A stretch of DNA of 64,000 nt, from contig NZ_CP034179.1 of assembly GCF_003860345.1 (NCBI RefSeq), positions 124,001 to 188,000 of the forward strand, in the 5' to 3' direction. Below the pieces are notes generated by a model. That model searched no databases. It was not told the origin of the DNA and was given only the letters and a program-made list of their open reading frames with translations. The translations under genes were made by a program, and so were the position numbers. The stretch is from Caenibius tardaugens NBRC 16725. GTDB lineage: Bacteria > Pseudomonadota > Alphaproteobacteria > Sphingomonadales > Sphingomonadaceae. Position 1 is the stretch's first letter. Every line of letters starts with the position of its first letter. This document shows, one piece after another, positions 36,327-45,607 of the stretch.

Positions 36327-38282
36327 TCAGCCCCCGGGGTGGTAGAAGTCATAGACCGTCTGTGCCACCGCCGCGCTCACCCCCGGCGCACGTTGCAGGT
36401 CTTCCAGCGAGGCGGCACGCACTTTGCCCGCCGTTCCGAAATGCAGCAGCAGCGCCCGCTTGCGGGCCGGCCCGATGCCGGGGATTTCATCCAGCGGTGA
36501 CGCACTGATCGCACGGCTGCGTTTCTGGCGATGCGCCCCGATGACATAACGGTGCACCTCATCGCGCAGGCGCTGGAGATGGAACAACAGTTGAGAATTG
36601 ACCGGCAAGGTCTTTTCCCGCCCGTCGGGGAAATGGAACACTTCGCGCCCTTCGCGCCCGTGATGCGGCCCTTTGGCGATAGCAATCAGCGGAACATCTT
36701 CGATGCCCAGTTCCTCCAGCGTATCGCGCACCACATTCATCTGCCCCTTGCCACCGTCGAGCAGCACGAGGTCAGGCCATACGCCGACCCCGTTGACTTC
36801 CCTGTCGCGATCCGGGTCTTCCTCCAGCGCGCGGGCAAAGCGCCGTTCCATAACCTCGCGCATCATGCCGTAATCATCATCGGTCTGCGCGGAACGGATA
36901 TTGAACTTGCGATACTGGTTCTTGATGAAGCCTTCCGGCCCCGCCACGACCATGCCGCCCACCGCCTTGGCGCCCTGGATATGGCTGTTATCGTAAATCT
37001 CGATGCGCTGCGGCACATCGGGCAGTTCCAGAAACTCTGTCAGTTCACGCAGGATTTTCGATTGCGTGCCGCGCTCCGCCATGCGCCGGTCCAACGCCTC
37101 GACCGCGTTGCGGCTGGCCTGTTCCAGCAACTTGCGCCTTTCGCCGCGTTGCGGCACCGCAACTTCCACCTTGTGGCCCGCCAATTCGCGCAAAGCTTCG
37201 GCCAGCAGTTCACCATCGGGCAAATCCCGGTCGAGCAATATGACACGCGGCGGCGGCACTTCTTCATAGAACTGCGCCAGAACGCCCGACAGTACGGTGG
37301 CCTCTTCCACGCCCTCAGTATGCGTCGGGAAGAAGGCGCGATGCCCCCAGTTCTGCCCGCCACGAATAAAGAAAGCCTGAATGGCGACGTGGCCGCCCTT
37401 CACCGCCATCGCAAAGATATCGGCATCGCCCAGCCCCTGTGCGTTGATCGCCTGGCTGCCCTGAATGAAGGTCGCGGCGCGCAGCCGATCGCGCAGCATG
37501 GCCGCCTGTTCGAAATCGAGCGATTCCGCCGCCTGTTGCATCTGGCGCTGGATTTCCTGCTGCACCGCGCCAGATTTGCCACCAAGAAAATCCTTCGCCT
37601 GCCGCACGAGATCGGCGTAATCGTCCTTGCTGATCCGGTCCACGCAGGGGGCTGAACAGCGTTTAATCTGATAGAGCAGACAGGGCCGGTCCCGCCGCGA
37701 AAAGAAGCTGTCCGTGCAACTGCGCAGCAGAAACAGTTTCTGCAGCGCGTTGATCGTGGTGTTGACGCTCCCCGCGCTGGCGAATGGCCCGTAATAATCG
37801 CCTTTGGCCTTGCGCGCGCCGCGATGCTTCATGATCCGGGGAAAATCATGGTCCGCGCCCAGAAGGATGAAGGGGAAGCTTTTGTCATCGCGCAGCAGGA
37901 CGTTGTAAGGTGGGCGGAAACGCTTGATCAGTTGCGCTTCCAGCAGCAGCGCCTCGGCTTCGCTGTTGGTCGTGACGATTTCCATGCTGCGCGTCTGCGA
38001 AACCATGCGTTGCAGGCGCAGTGGCAAACGATCGACCTGCGTGTAATTCGCTACCCGGTTTCTGAGCGCGCGGGCCTTGCCGACATAGAGCACATCGCCC
38101 CGTGTGTCGCACATGCGATAAACACCGGGCTTGGGCTTCAACGTGGCCAGCGTATCGCGGATCGCCGCCACGCCCGCTTCCAAATCGGGGCGCGACGAGC
38201 GCATCGTATCGGTGGCGCGATCTTCGTTGAAACGCTCCGCGCCCTGCGGATGCGGCGGGGTTCCGGAAGGCGTTTTAGCCAC
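36327..38282 (-). CDS. uvrC: Excinuclease ABC subunit C
   Basis: A 651-residue nucleotide-excision-repair nuclease. An N-terminal GIY-YIG domain has PGVYRMCDTRGDVLYVGKA, the UvrB-binding (UVR) segment AAESLDFEQAAMLRDRL lies near 230, the RNase H-like endonuclease half has RIEIYDNSHIQGAKAVGGMV and DLVLLDGGKGQM, and C-terminal helix-hairpin-helix motifs (IPGIGPARKRALLLHFG) follow. It starts at GTG with an AGGAGG site six bases upstream, which decides the start. The N-terminal 35 residues are poorly conserved. Confidence 0.96.
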   Translation of the reverse strand: MAKTPSGTPPHPQGAERFNEDRATDTMRSSRPDLEAGVAAIRDTLATLKPKPGVYRMCDTRGDVLYVGKARALRNRVANYTQVDRLPLRLQRMVSQTRSMEIVTTNSEAEALLLEAQLIKRFRPPYNVLLRDDKSFPFILLGADHDFPRIMKHRGARKAKGDYYGPFASAGSVNTTINALQKLFLLRSCTDSFFSRRDRPCLLYQIKRCSAPCVDRISKDDYADLVRQAKDFLGGKSGAVQQEIQRQMQQAAESLDFEQAAMLRDRLRAATFIQGSQAINAQGLGDADIFAMAVKGGHVAIQAFFIRGGQNWGHRAFFPTHTEGVEEATVLSGVLAQFYEEVPPPRVILLDRDLPDGELLAEALRELAGHKVEVAVPQRGERRKLLEQASRNAVEALDRRMAERGTQSKILRELTEFLELPDVPQRIEIYDNSHIQGAKAVGGMVVAGPEGFIKNQYRKFNIRSAQTDDDYGMMREVMERRFARALEEDPDRDREVNGVGVWPDLVLLDGGKGQMNVVRDTLEELGIEDVPLIAIAKGPHHGREGREVFHFPDGREKTLPVNSQLLFHLQRLRDEVHRYVIGAHRQKRSRAISASPLDEIPGIGPARKRALLLHFGTAGKVRAASLEDLQRAPGVSAAVAQTVYDFYHPGG

Positions 38283-38497
38283 GGCAAACCTCCTGCGTCA
38301 CACCACACAAGTTGACACAGGTGACACAGTCCAGAACGCAAACACTCCCCCGTCCGGGCTGAACGGAAAATGGGCGTAAAATTCGGGCATCGGAAAGGAT
38401 CGGAGGGTGAAGCATTCACCCCCTATGCCAAATCCGGCGACAGTAGGAAAACCGGATTCGAACCCGACCCTTTTTCAATGCCCTACGCTGCGCGAGA

Positions 38498-41125
38498 TCA
38501 GAACATCTTGCGGAAATCGATCCCGAAGTAGCGCCCCTTGGGATCGCGATAATCGGCCTGATAGCTGAGCGGAATCTCGCCATTCGCATCGGTTACGCGC
38601 TGCCGGGAATCGAACAGGTTATCGACCACGAAGGAAAGCCGTGCACCTTTGAAGAACGGCGATGCCGCGACCAGCTTCTCCTGCTGACCAAGATCCACGA
38701 ACATGCGCAAATTCATCACGAACGTACTGCCAAAACGCAGGTCCGAACTGCCGGACATGCCGCTGCCCTTCACGTTGACCGGTGCGGTATAGGAGCCTTT
38801 CAGGCGCAAGCCGAAGCCGCGATAGGCGCCGCCACCTTCCATTTCGATGGCGTGACGGGCCACCCCGCCGTCAGTCAGCGCGTCGCCATCGAGCAGATCG
38901 AGCTTCGGCCCGCCCGCAGCAATGGTCACCGTCTCGTCGAAACGCACCGTGTGATAGATCGCCAGGTTCCAGCGCCCACGGCCATTGCCGCCGCCGCGGC
39001 CCATGCCGGGGATGCCCATCATCGGGCCACCACCGCCACCGCCGCCGCCTGCGCCAGCGCCGCCACCGGGACCGCCGGGGCCGCCCGCACCGGAAGGCGC
39101 TCCGCCTTCACCGCCGCGCGCGCCATCGCGTCCGCCGCCGCCTGCTGGTGCGGCACCATCCCTTGGCGGCCCACCGGAACCAGCACCGGCATTGTCGCGC
39201 CAGCCACCGCCAGCACCCCGACCGGCACCTTCACCCCGGCCCCCGCCCTGTCCGCCATCACGGCCGGAACTGGCGCGGGCCTTGCCGAATTCACCCGACA
39301 GATTGAAGCCGTAACGGATCCGGCTGCTTTCCATCTTGTCATAAGTTACCGGCCGCCGGTCGATCCCGATCAACCTGCCGGAATTGTCACGCATCACCCG
39401 ATCCGGGAACGCCGCTTCGATTGCCGGGGTCAGCACCGGGAACGACGATGTCACATCGCTCGACCGGTTGCGGAAATATTCGACGATAAAGCTCGAACGG
39501 GACAGGATCGGCAACTGCCAGTTGGCCGACAGTTTGATATCGCGCTGCTTTTCCTTGCGCAGATCGGGATTGCCCCCGGTGGTCACCGTCACCAGCGCCG
39601 TTTCACCACGGGTGAAATCATAGACGGGGACGTTCAGCGATTGCACCAGTGGATTACCAAGATCGGTCAGACCCGGCGCGGCATCTTCCGCGATATAACT
39701 CGCCTGGAACGTCAACCGTTCGGTCGGTGACCAGGTCAGCCCCGCGTTCCAGTTGGTCAATGTACCAAAATCCGACAATTCATTGATACCGGCGCTGAGA
39801 TTGAGCGTCAGATCGCCAATCGCGTCGAGCACCCCTTCACGGCGGCTGGTGATCGGCACACCGATATTGACACCGGTGCTGAAATCCTTGCGATTCAGCT
39901 TGGTCTGTTCGTTCACCCGGCTGTCGCGGCTGTTGATCCCGGTATAGTCGAACCCTGCCGAAACGGTCAGGCTCAGTTCCCCCGCAGGCAGAGTCAGCGG
40001 GCTGCCCGCCAGTGTCAGTTTGCTGGCCAATCCATCGCTGAGCACGCGCGCCGTATCATGTCCCGCATCGGGCAGTTGCGGCAGAACGCCGTTGATATCC
40101 AGCAGACCGGCTGCCGCAGCGGAAACCAGCCCGCTCGTATCCGCACGCCGATCAATCAGAGTCGTCGTTTCAGCATGGTTGCCATCCAGCGTGGCACTGA
40201 ATTGCCAACCGCCCAGCGGCTTGTTCAGCGTCGCGCCGACTTCGAACGTGTCTGTGCTCGATGTCCGGGCAAGCGGATCGGGCAGGCTGCGCAAGGCGGT
40301 ATCAAGGCCATTGGACAGCGTCACCATGTTGAGGCCCGACAGCGAACGGGAATCCGAACGCGTGTAGGCACCATTGATGCTCAGGCTGCCTGCCGTGACC
40401 CCTTCGCCAAGCCCGGTGGTCCATGTTCCTTCTGCGGACAGTTCGCGGCTGTCGGCCACCAGCGAACGGTAATCGGCCGGATTGCGATCGCTGCTGACAG
40501 TCGGGATATTGCTGGCAGGCTGGATCACATGGCGTTCCGCCTCGGTCAGCATGGAACTGTCGGTCGCCTTCACCGTCAGGTTCAGGCGGCGCGGGCCATC
40601 GATGGTCAGCATCGATCCCTGCAATTCGGTATCCGCATAGCCCCCACGCGAGGGCGCGTTCAATTCGATGTCGATCGTCTTGCTGGTGAAGTTCGGTTTC
40701 AGAATGAAATTCACCACCCGCTGGTTTGCGGGATAGCCATAACGCAGCGCGACTTCTTCCGGCAGGACTTCGACCTTGCGCACGGCTTCCGGCGGATAGT
40801 TGCGCATTTCGCGGAAACTCGACACGCGTTGCCCGTTCACGAGAATGACCGGGCGGCCTTCCCCGCGCCCGCGCCCCGAGGACACTTGCGGCGAGAGGGA
40901 ATCCAGCAATTCGGAAAGCGAACTGGCCCCGTAGGATGCGATATCGGCTTCATCCAGTTCCAGCAGCGGCGGCTGCGGCACGTTCACTTCACCCGGATAG
41001 CGATCGGCAATGACAACGATTTCATCGGTATCGTCGATCTCGGCCCCGGTGTCGGCACCCGTCGTTTGCGCGAAAGCGGTAGAAACCGGGATCAACGCGA
41101 GCAGTGGCAAGGCGAAGTAACGCAA
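38498..41125 (-). CDS. TonB-dependent receptor-like protein with a glycine-rich insertion
   Basis: An outer-membrane protein of about 875 residues. A signal peptide (RYFALPLLALIPVSTAFAQ) is followed by a TonB-box-like DEIVVIADR, a plug domain (YGASSLSELLDSLSPQVSSG, GRPVILVNGQRVSSFREM, EVLPEEVALRYGYPANQRVV) and a beta-barrel ending in the terminal aromatic F. Around 38973-39280 some 100 residues of nearly pure Gly with Arg/Ala/Pro interrupt the barrel. The TTG at 41125, with AAGGA seven bases before, gives a clean signal peptide; the longer frame does not. The ligand is unknown. Confidence 0.85.
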   Translation of the reverse strand: MRYFALPLLALIPVSTAFAQTTGADTGAEIDDTDEIVVIADRYPGEVNVPQPPLLELDEADIASYGASSLSELLDSLSPQVSSGRGRGEGRPVILVNGQRVSSFREMRNYPPEAVRKVEVLPEEVALRYGYPANQRVVNFILKPNFTSKTIDIELNAPSRGGYADTELQGSMLTIDGPRRLNLTVKATDSSMLTEAERHVIQPASNIPTVSSDRNPADYRSLVADSRELSAEGTWTTGLGEGVTAGSLSINGAYTRSDSRSLSGLNMVTLSNGLDTALRSLPDPLARTSSTDTFEVGATLNKPLGGWQFSATLDGNHAETTTLIDRRADTSGLVSAAAAGLLDINGVLPQLPDAGHDTARVLSDGLASKLTLAGSPLTLPAGELSLTVSAGFDYTGINSRDSRVNEQTKLNRKDFSTGVNIGVPITSRREGVLDAIGDLTLNLSAGINELSDFGTLTNWNAGLTWSPTERLTFQASYIAEDAAPGLTDLGNPLVQSLNVPVYDFTRGETALVTVTTGGNPDLRKEKQRDIKLSANWQLPILSRSSFIVEYFRNRSSDVTSSFPVLTPAIEAAFPDRVMRDNSGRLIGIDRRPVTYDKMESSRIRYGFNLSGEFGKARASSGRDGGQGGGRGEGAGRGAGGGWRDNAGAGSGGPPRDGAAPAGGGGRDGARGGEGGAPSGAGGPGGPGGGAGAGGGGGGGGPMMGIPGMGRGGGNGRGRWNLAIYHTVRFDETVTIAAGGPKLDLLDGDALTDGGVARHAIEMEGGGAYRGFGLRLKGSYTAPVNVKGSGMSGSSDLRFGSTFVMNLRMFVDLGQQEKLVAASPFFKGARLSFVVDNLFDSRQRVTDANGEIPLSYQADYRDPKGRYFGIDFRKMF

Positions 41126-41353
41126 GAGACAATCCTTAATCCATACCCGTATCCGGGTGAATAACCGTGACCTTCCCCTGCCCTGGGCTCGCAAATAGTC
41201 TGGCACTCCCGCCGCGTGCAACCCGGTTCCGTGTATCAAAATGTCGCACCCTGTAGCAGGCCGTAACAGGCCCTTGCCGCTTTCCTTTGCTTTTTGCTGG
41301 TTCCGCCGCTATGCGCGCCGCCTGACTGACAACGTTACGGAATAAGAACACAC

Positions 41354-41599
41354 ATGGCCAAAGAAGAACTCCTCGAAATGCGCGGCAAGGTAGTGGAACT
41401 GCTGCCCAACGCGATGTTCCGGGTCGAGCTCGAAAACGGTCATGAAATTCTCGGCCATACCGCAGGCAAAATGCGCAAGAACCGTATTCGCGTTCTGGTG
41501 GGTGACGAAGTGCTGGTCGAACTGACTCCCTACGATCTGACCAAGGGCCGCATCACCTATCGCTTTATGCCCGGCCGGGGTGGCCCGGGCCCCCAATAA
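41354..41599 (+). CDS. infA: Translation initiation factor IF-1
   Basis: An OB-fold protein, 81 residues: [47 protein letters not shown], then [22 protein letters not shown]. It is about nine residues longer than E. coli IF-1 because of a Gly/Pro tail (GRGGPGPQ). It leads the infA-maf-RNase-yacG run. Confidence 0.96.
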   Translation: MAKEELLEMRGKVVELLPNAMFRVELENGHEILGHTAGKMRKNRIRVLVGDEVLVELTPYDLTKGRITYRFMPGRGGPGPQ

Positions 41600-41614
41600 G
41601 GCGGGTTGCGCCTG

Positions 41615-42190
41615 ATGGGCGCGCCACAACTCATTCTCGCATCGGCCAGCCCCCGGCGCCGCGAACTTATCGCGCGACTGGGCATCGAACCTGTACGCAC
41701 GGGTGGGGCCGATATCGACGAAACCCCGCACAAGGCCGAACTGCCGCGCCTCTATGCCCAACGCATGGCCCGCGAAAAGGCGGAAGCCGCCGCTGACAGC
41801 AACGCATTCGTTCTGGCGGGCGATACGGTTGTCGCCTGTGGCCGCCGTATCCTGCCCAAGGCAGACGATGAAGCAACCGCCCGGCAATGCCTGACACTGC
41901 TTTCCGGCCGCCGCCACCGGGTCTTGTCCGCCATTGCCCTGCGCGCGCCCGATGGCACCCTGCGCGAACGGTTGAGCGAAACGCAGGTCCGCTTCAAACG
42001 TCTCTCTCCCGAAGAACGCGAAGCCTACCTCGCCACTGGCGAATGGCATGGCAAGGCGGGCGGTTATGCCATTCAGGGCTATGCCGAAGGGCTGATCGCA
42101 TGGATCGAGGGCAGCCATTCCGGCGTGGTCGGGCTGCCGCTTTTTGAAACGCGGGCGCTGCTGAAAGCAGCCGGGTTCTCTCTTGGCTGA
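41615..42190 (+). CDS. maf: Maf-family nucleotide pyrophosphatase
   Basis: A 191-residue house-cleaning enzyme that hydrolyses non-canonical nucleoside triphosphates. It has [53 protein letters not shown] and [20 protein letters not shown], all Maf signatures. ATG 41615 is chosen; a TTG nine bases upstream is possible. The next gene starts at a TTG overlapping the stop. Confidence 0.93.
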   Translation: MGAPQLILASASPRRRELIARLGIEPVRTGGADIDETPHKAELPRLYAQRMAREKAEAAADSNAFVLAGDTVVACGRRILPKADDEATARQCLTLLSGRRHRVLSAIALRAPDGTLRERLSETQVRFKRLSPEEREAYLATGEWHGKAGGYAIQGYAEGLIAWIEGSHSGVVGLPLFETRALLKAAGFSLG

Positions 42191-43157
42191 ATGGCTGGTC
42201 GAGGACGGGATCGGCGAACAACGCGCGATCCGCATCGACCGGGACGCCATTACCGCTGCACGCCTGCATTGGCCCGGACGGCTGACTGCGGGGCAGATTG
42301 AGGATGCCCGGCTGATCGCCCGGAGCGCAGGCAGCAAACGTGGCACCGCACGCTTCGCCAGTGGCGAGGAGGCGCTGGTCGATCGCCTGCCAAAGGATGC
42401 CAGCGAAGGCGGCGCGATCCGGCTCGAGATCACGCGCGCGGCCATTGGCGAATCGGGGCGAATCAAACTTGCCCAGGCACGCCCCACGACCTCTCCCCTC
42501 CGCCCTGCCCCCGATCTTGTCGCGATGCTGGAAGCGGAAGGCCACACCGCGCGGCGCGTACATCGATTCCCGATTGCCGGGTGGGAAGACCTTGCCGCTG
42601 AAGCCTTCACGGGCACGGTCACCTTCGACGGCGGCGCGCTCGATCTGTCGCCCACACCAGCCATGACCCTGATCGACGTGGATGGCACGCTGCCCCTGCG
42701 CGCATTGGCGCTGGCCGCTGTGCCAGCCATCGCCGGGGCCCTGTTCCGGCTCGACCTGCATGGATCGGTCGGCATCGATTTCCCCACACTGCACGAAAAG
42801 GCGGACCGGCGCGCTATCGATGACGCGCTGGCGCAGGAATTGGCCGATTGGCCGCACGAACGCACTGCAATGAACGGCTTCGGCTTTATCCAGATCGTAT
42901 CGCGACTGGAACGCCCCTCGCTGCTGCAGCTCGCCACGCGCAACCGCCCCGCGGCCGCCGCACGGCTTGTGCTGAGGCAGGGCGAAGGCGTGCGCGAACC
43001 GGGTGCGATTCTGCTTACCTGCCATCCAGCGGTGAAGGCACACCTGCATGATTCGTGGCTGACTGAACTGGCCCGGCGCACCGGCCGCGAAATTCGCGTG
43101 GCCAGCGATCCCGCACTTGCGCTCGAAGCCGGCTTCGCGCAGGCCATACCCCTATGA
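42183..43157 (+). CDS. Ribonuclease E/G family protein, short form
   Basis: A 324-residue protein corresponding to the catalytic core of RNase E/G, shorter than RNase G (about 490) and without a recognisable S1 domain. The two metal-binding aspartates are seen in [18 protein letters not shown] and [40 protein letters not shown] follows. It begins at TTG within the maf stop region, as expected for tight coupling. Probably processes or degrades RNA; the exact role is not deducible. Confidence 0.87.
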   Translation: MAEWLVEDGIGEQRAIRIDRDAITAARLHWPGRLTAGQIEDARLIARSAGSKRGTARFASGEEALVDRLPKDASEGGAIRLEITRAAIGESGRIKLAQARPTTSPLRPAPDLVAMLEAEGHTARRVHRFPIAGWEDLAAEAFTGTVTFDGGALDLSPTPAMTLIDVDGTLPLRALALAAVPAIAGALFRLDLHGSVGIDFPTLHEKADRRAIDDALAQELADWPHERTAMNGFGFIQIVSRLERPSLLQLATRNRPAAAARLVLRQGEGVREPGAILLTCHPAVKAHLHDSWLTELARRTGREIRVASDPALALEAGFAQAIPL

Positions 43158-43330
43158 CCGACCGCGCCAAACCCCGGACCTGCCCGATCTGCAGGAAGCC
43201 TCGTGTGGAACAATTCACGCCGTTTTGCTCCGCCCGGTGCCGGGATCGCGACCTCGCCCAGTGGTTCAATGACGGCTATGCCCTGCCCGGTCCTCCGACC
43301 TCTCCGGAAGAACTCGACAAGGAAGCATAA
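43154..43330 (+). CDS. yacG: DNA gyrase inhibitor YacG
   Basis: A 58-residue zinc protein beginning [16 protein letters not shown], with a four-cysteine zinc site (C10-x2-C13 and C25-x3-C29 in [15 protein letters not shown]). YacG binds GyrB and inhibits gyrase in E. coli. The ATG overlaps the RNase gene stop as ATGA. It sits between RNase E/G and tRNA-Phe, a conserved alphaproteobacterial order. Confidence 0.93.
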   Translation: MTDRAKPRTCPICRKPRVEQFTPFCSARCRDRDLAQWFNDGYALPGPPTSPEELDKEA

Positions 43331-43415
43331 TTACCCCTTGCCAAGCTCGTCGCGCCACGCCATAGGCGCGCCTCCAACAGCTCGCAGGTTCTTTTCCGAA
43401 CCACGCCGTAGCAAT

Positions 43416-43491
43416 GCCCAAGTAGCTCAGTTGGTAGAGCATGCGACTGAAAATCGCAGTGTCGGTGGTTCGATTCCGCCCTTGGGCACCA
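43416..43491 (+). tRNA. tRNA-Phe (anticodon GAA)
   Basis: A 76-base tRNA: acceptor arms GCCCAAG and CTTGGGC, D-arm with AGCTCAGTTGGTAGAGC, anticodon stem TGCGA/TCGCA with loop CTGAAAA (anticodon GAA, 43449-43451), T-arm GGTTCGATTCC, and encoded ACCA. Its last 15 bases are repeated at 46339-46353, so it served as the integration site of the following island and was kept intact. Confidence 0.97.
43477..43491 (+). repeat. attL: 3' end of tRNA-Phe
   Basis: CGCCCTTGGGCACCA, the tRNA 3' terminus, is repeated exactly at 46339-46353. Such duplications mark site-specific integration into tRNA genes. A perfect AGTTAT-TGAT-ATAACT inverted repeat lies 13 bases further in (43504-43519), a possible recombinase site. 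Confidence 0.8.
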
Positions 43492-43637
43492 TTTTCCCTT
43501 ATAAGTTATTGATATAACTGCATTTATTTCGGTTGGACAAATTCCCGGGATGAAATGCGGACAAATTTTGACACTTTTAAGTGATCTTGGCTATCTGCCG
43601 CATGGCAGGATTTGGCGAGCAGTTCGACCAGGCTAAA

Positions 43638-43664
43638 AGTCCGCTTTGTTGGGGTAAGCGGACT
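43638..43664. repeat. Island repeat copy A, inverted repeat
   Basis: AGTCCGCTT and AAGCGGACT arms with a 9-base spacer TGTTGGGGT. The right half, TGTTGGGGTAAGCGGAC (43647-43663), belongs to the repeat family also found at 45143 and 45563. It lies 27 bases past the stop of the 43691-44044 gene. Confidence 0.7.
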
Positions 43665-43690
43665 GTCTGGTTTTGACAAAGGCTTTGCGC

Positions 43691-44044
43691 TTAGCGGCCA
43701 TTCCCCGCCGCAGTTGCAAGCCGATCGAGCCAAGCCTGAGCCTGTTTGGGCTCCCCGACGGCTTCAGGTCCAACTGGGCCGCGAGCTGCAAGAAACTGCT
43801 GATGCAGGTCGAAACAGGGCATGGCGAGACGATCCCTTGCGCTATCGATAGCTTGAGCAATTTCATTCAGGTGCTCAATCACGGGGGCGATGGCTGAACG
43901 TGACCACCTATCTCCATTATGATCGAATAGTCCCCATTTGCCCGCTGCCGTTACCCTCAACGCGTCGATGAATGCAGCAGTATATTCCGCCTCAAGATCG
44001 GAGCGACGATCATCTAGTCGTGCAAGGCGATCAGCTTTTGCCAT
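43691..44044 (-). CDS. Conserved hypothetical protein, island
   Basis: A 117-residue, charged, mostly helical protein: MAKADRLARLDDRRSDLEAE, YTAAFIDALRVTAAGKWGLF, then a segment ending ARGPVGPEAVGEPKQAQAWL. The pattern resembles small hypothetical proteins seen in other sphingomonad accessory DNA, but no function is known to me. There is no signal peptide or membrane helix. The ribosome-binding site is weak. It could be a DNA-associated or regulatory protein; this is a guess. Confidence 0.6.
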   Translation of the reverse strand: MAKADRLARLDDRRSDLEAEYTAAFIDALRVTAAGKWGLFDHNGDRWSRSAIAPVIEHLNEIAQAIDSARDRLAMPCFDLHQQFLAARGPVGPEAVGEPKQAQAWLDRLATAAGNGR

Positions 44045-44299
44045 GGGCCAACTTTATTCGCGCGTGCCTGTGACTGCAACCGGCCAGCGCGGACTAACCT
44101 CCGAATGACAGGAATGTCGGGGAAGCGGACATTCGATAAATCAATCTTTCCACATCTTCAGGCGTGCCATGATTTCGTCTGGAATACGATCGGCAAGGTT
44201 CAATACGACGATGGAACTCGGCATTGATTCTCAATGTCCCGCAGATTTGACAGGCTACGCGAGCGGCCATGAGCCGCCCACGAGGCAAATACAGATCGG
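44045..44299. other. 255-base spacer in the island
   Basis: It contains a short minus-strand frame (44094-44270, 58 residues with one CxxC) that I cannot support as a gene, because it lacks a ribosome-binding site and family resemblance. Nothing else was seen. Confidence 0.3.
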
Positions 44300-44800
44300 T
44301 CAATGACCAACGGGAACGATCACGTTTAAAGCTCCCAGCCAGCACGCAATTGAAAGCAGCCAGGCGATCATGCCTGGGACGACAAAAGCGCCCAGCACCT
44401 GCTTTGTGTTGTGAATGCGGGCCCCAAGCAGGGCGTGCAGAAAAAGACCGGCACCCAAGGGAACGCCGATGAAACGAGCCACGCCTGTCATCCCCAAGGA
44501 GGCACCGCCTATCCAGATAGATGCTGGAAGATGCGCGCACATCCGAGCCGTCCAGGTGGTCTGATGCCCAGCCCCGTTGATCGAGGCCATGTCGACCATC
44601 GCATCACTCATGAGCCAGATGTATCCGGCGAACTTTATCTCTGCACTACCAGGTAAAAGAGCCACCACCGGCACCAGTGCCAGATGATAAACAAGGCCCA
44701 TGCAATCACCAAAAAACAGGCTTTTATGCTTGGATGCAAACATTGCGATCCATCCGCACATCGAAAGCAGGGGCAGATATTTTATATAGTCAGTGAACAT
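44300..44800 (-). CDS. Multi-pass membrane protein of unknown function, island
   Basis: A 166-residue protein with five or six hydrophobic helices, for example YIKYLPLLSMCGWIAMFAS, MGLVYHLALVPVVALLPG, FIGVPLGAGLFLHALLG and FVVPGMIAWLLSIACWLG. The start MFTDYIKYLP at 44800 is the most sensible; the upstream extension is polar and lacks support. I do not recognise the family. It lies alone, with 250-350 bases of empty DNA either side. Confidence 0.6.
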   Translation of the reverse strand: MFTDYIKYLPLLSMCGWIAMFASKHKSLFFGDCMGLVYHLALVPVVALLPGSAEIKFAGYIWLMSDAMVDMASINGAGHQTTWTARMCAHLPASIWIGGASLGMTGVARFIGVPLGAGLFLHALLGARIHNTKQVLGAFVVPGMIAWLLSIACWLGALNVIVPVGH

Positions 44801-45095
44801 TGGACGTACCTCATCTGCGCGCTCAGCACGCGATTGACAGAGGCGCTCAACCGACACGACGATGCAAATAGCCGAAAAGGCACAACAACGACGGGCGGGC
44901 TGACACGCTCGCTACCGTCGAGGTCCGCGGCCCAACTAGGGCTGGAAGAACCGTCCAAAGGAACAGTGACCGGGGCTCACCACATACCGGTCTGCCATTT
45001 TCGACACGATAAATATATGGCCTGGCCGCTTTTATGTAAAGGATCGCACGAACGACATCGCCTGCCTACACGGCGGACGGTGATGAGGCTGGTAA
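44801..45095. other. Spacer between membrane gene and repeat B
   Basis: About 300 bases with no convincing gene on either strand. An open plus-strand frame crossing it runs antisense to the membrane gene and has no family character. It presumably contains the promoter of the membrane gene. Confidence 0.3.
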
Positions 45096-45159
45096 AACGT
45101 CCGCTAAGTCGGCGTTCTGAGCACGCCCCTTTATGGCGGAAATGTTGGGGTTAGCGGAC
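45096..45159. repeat. Island repeat copy B, long inverted repeat
   Basis: AACGTCCGCTAAGTCGGCG (45096-45114) and TGTTGGGGTTAGCGGAC (45143-45159) contain perfect complementary arms GTCCGCTAA/TTAGCGGAC spanning 61 bases. The right arm supplies the stop codon of the gene at 45151-45492, so the repeat forms its 3' end. Confidence 0.7.
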
Positions 45160-45492
45160 AATAATTGGCGGGCCAATCGGACCTGCCTCATCGTTGTCCA
45201 ACTCAACGGATACCCTATTAAATCCAGCATTCTTTGCCGCCCGACGTGCAGAAACGACGCACCGGTCAGGAGCATCATCCGCATGGGAAATTATGATCGA
45301 CTGCTTTGCCTGAATTTGCGCCAAGTGCATTCGAAACTCATTGGCGTCCATTCCGTTATCGCCAGTCCAAAAAATACAGCGTCCGTCTTCCATAGTCACC
45401 GACGCGCGAATGGGCTGCACCTCCATGCTTTGGCTACCTATCGCACTAGCCGTCAGGGACAGGGTCAAAGCCAAGAGAGTCGTGACGTTCAT
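45151..45492 (-). CDS. Exported ExbD/TolR periplasmic-domain-like protein, island
   Basis: A 113-residue protein with an N-terminal signal peptide (MNVTTLLALTLSLTASAIGS). The mature part includes GDNGMDANEFRMHLAQIQAK, QSIIISHADDAPDRCVVSARRAAKN, and AGFNRVSVELDND. The strand-helix-strand layout resembles the periplasmic domain of ExbD/TolR, but the membrane anchor with the essential Asp is absent. The resemblance is by eye and weak. It ends inside repeat B. Confidence 0.55.
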   Translation of the reverse strand: MNVTTLLALTLSLTASAIGSQSMEVQPIRASVTMEDGRCIFWTGDNGMDANEFRMHLAQIQAKQSIIISHADDAPDRCVVSARRAAKNAGFNRVSVELDNDEAGPIGPPIIVR

Positions 45493-45551
45493 GGGATGAT
45501 GATGCATGAGGGGTGTTATGCCCGCAATGCTGTGGTTCCCATAAAGCTCGT

Positions 45552-45581
45552 TTCGGCGGATATGTTGGGGACAGCGGACAT
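45552..45581. repeat. Island repeat copy C
   Basis: TGTTGGGGACAGCGGAC (45563-45579), preceded by GGCGGATA. It matches copy B (45136-45160) except at three positions, in the same orientation. It lies between the ExbD-like and Sel1-like genes. Confidence 0.65.
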
Positions 45582-45607
45582 AATCAGCGGGGTACACCCA
45601 AGCTGAT

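Noticed and set aside
38455-38497. GGGTTCGAATCC string on the minus strand, like a tRNA T-arm
   Set aside because: The stem pairs poorly and no D-arm or anticodon arm is present; no full cloverleaf can be drawn.
41309-43213. 634-residue minus-strand frame opposite infA-maf-RNase-yacG
   Set aside because: A GC-rich shadow frame; the plus-strand genes there are clear family members.
44094-44540. Minus-strand frame overlapping the island membrane gene
   Set aside because: Most of it is another frame of the membrane gene; the free 58-residue end has no ribosome-binding site or family resemblance.
44684-45154. Plus-strand 156-residue frame in the island
   Set aside because: It runs antisense to the membrane gene and through repeat B, and has no recognisable domain.
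43638-45580. Integron attC sites
   Set aside because: The repeats form hairpins beside genes, but the conserved GTTRRRY/RYYYAAC core is not met and there is no integron integrase.
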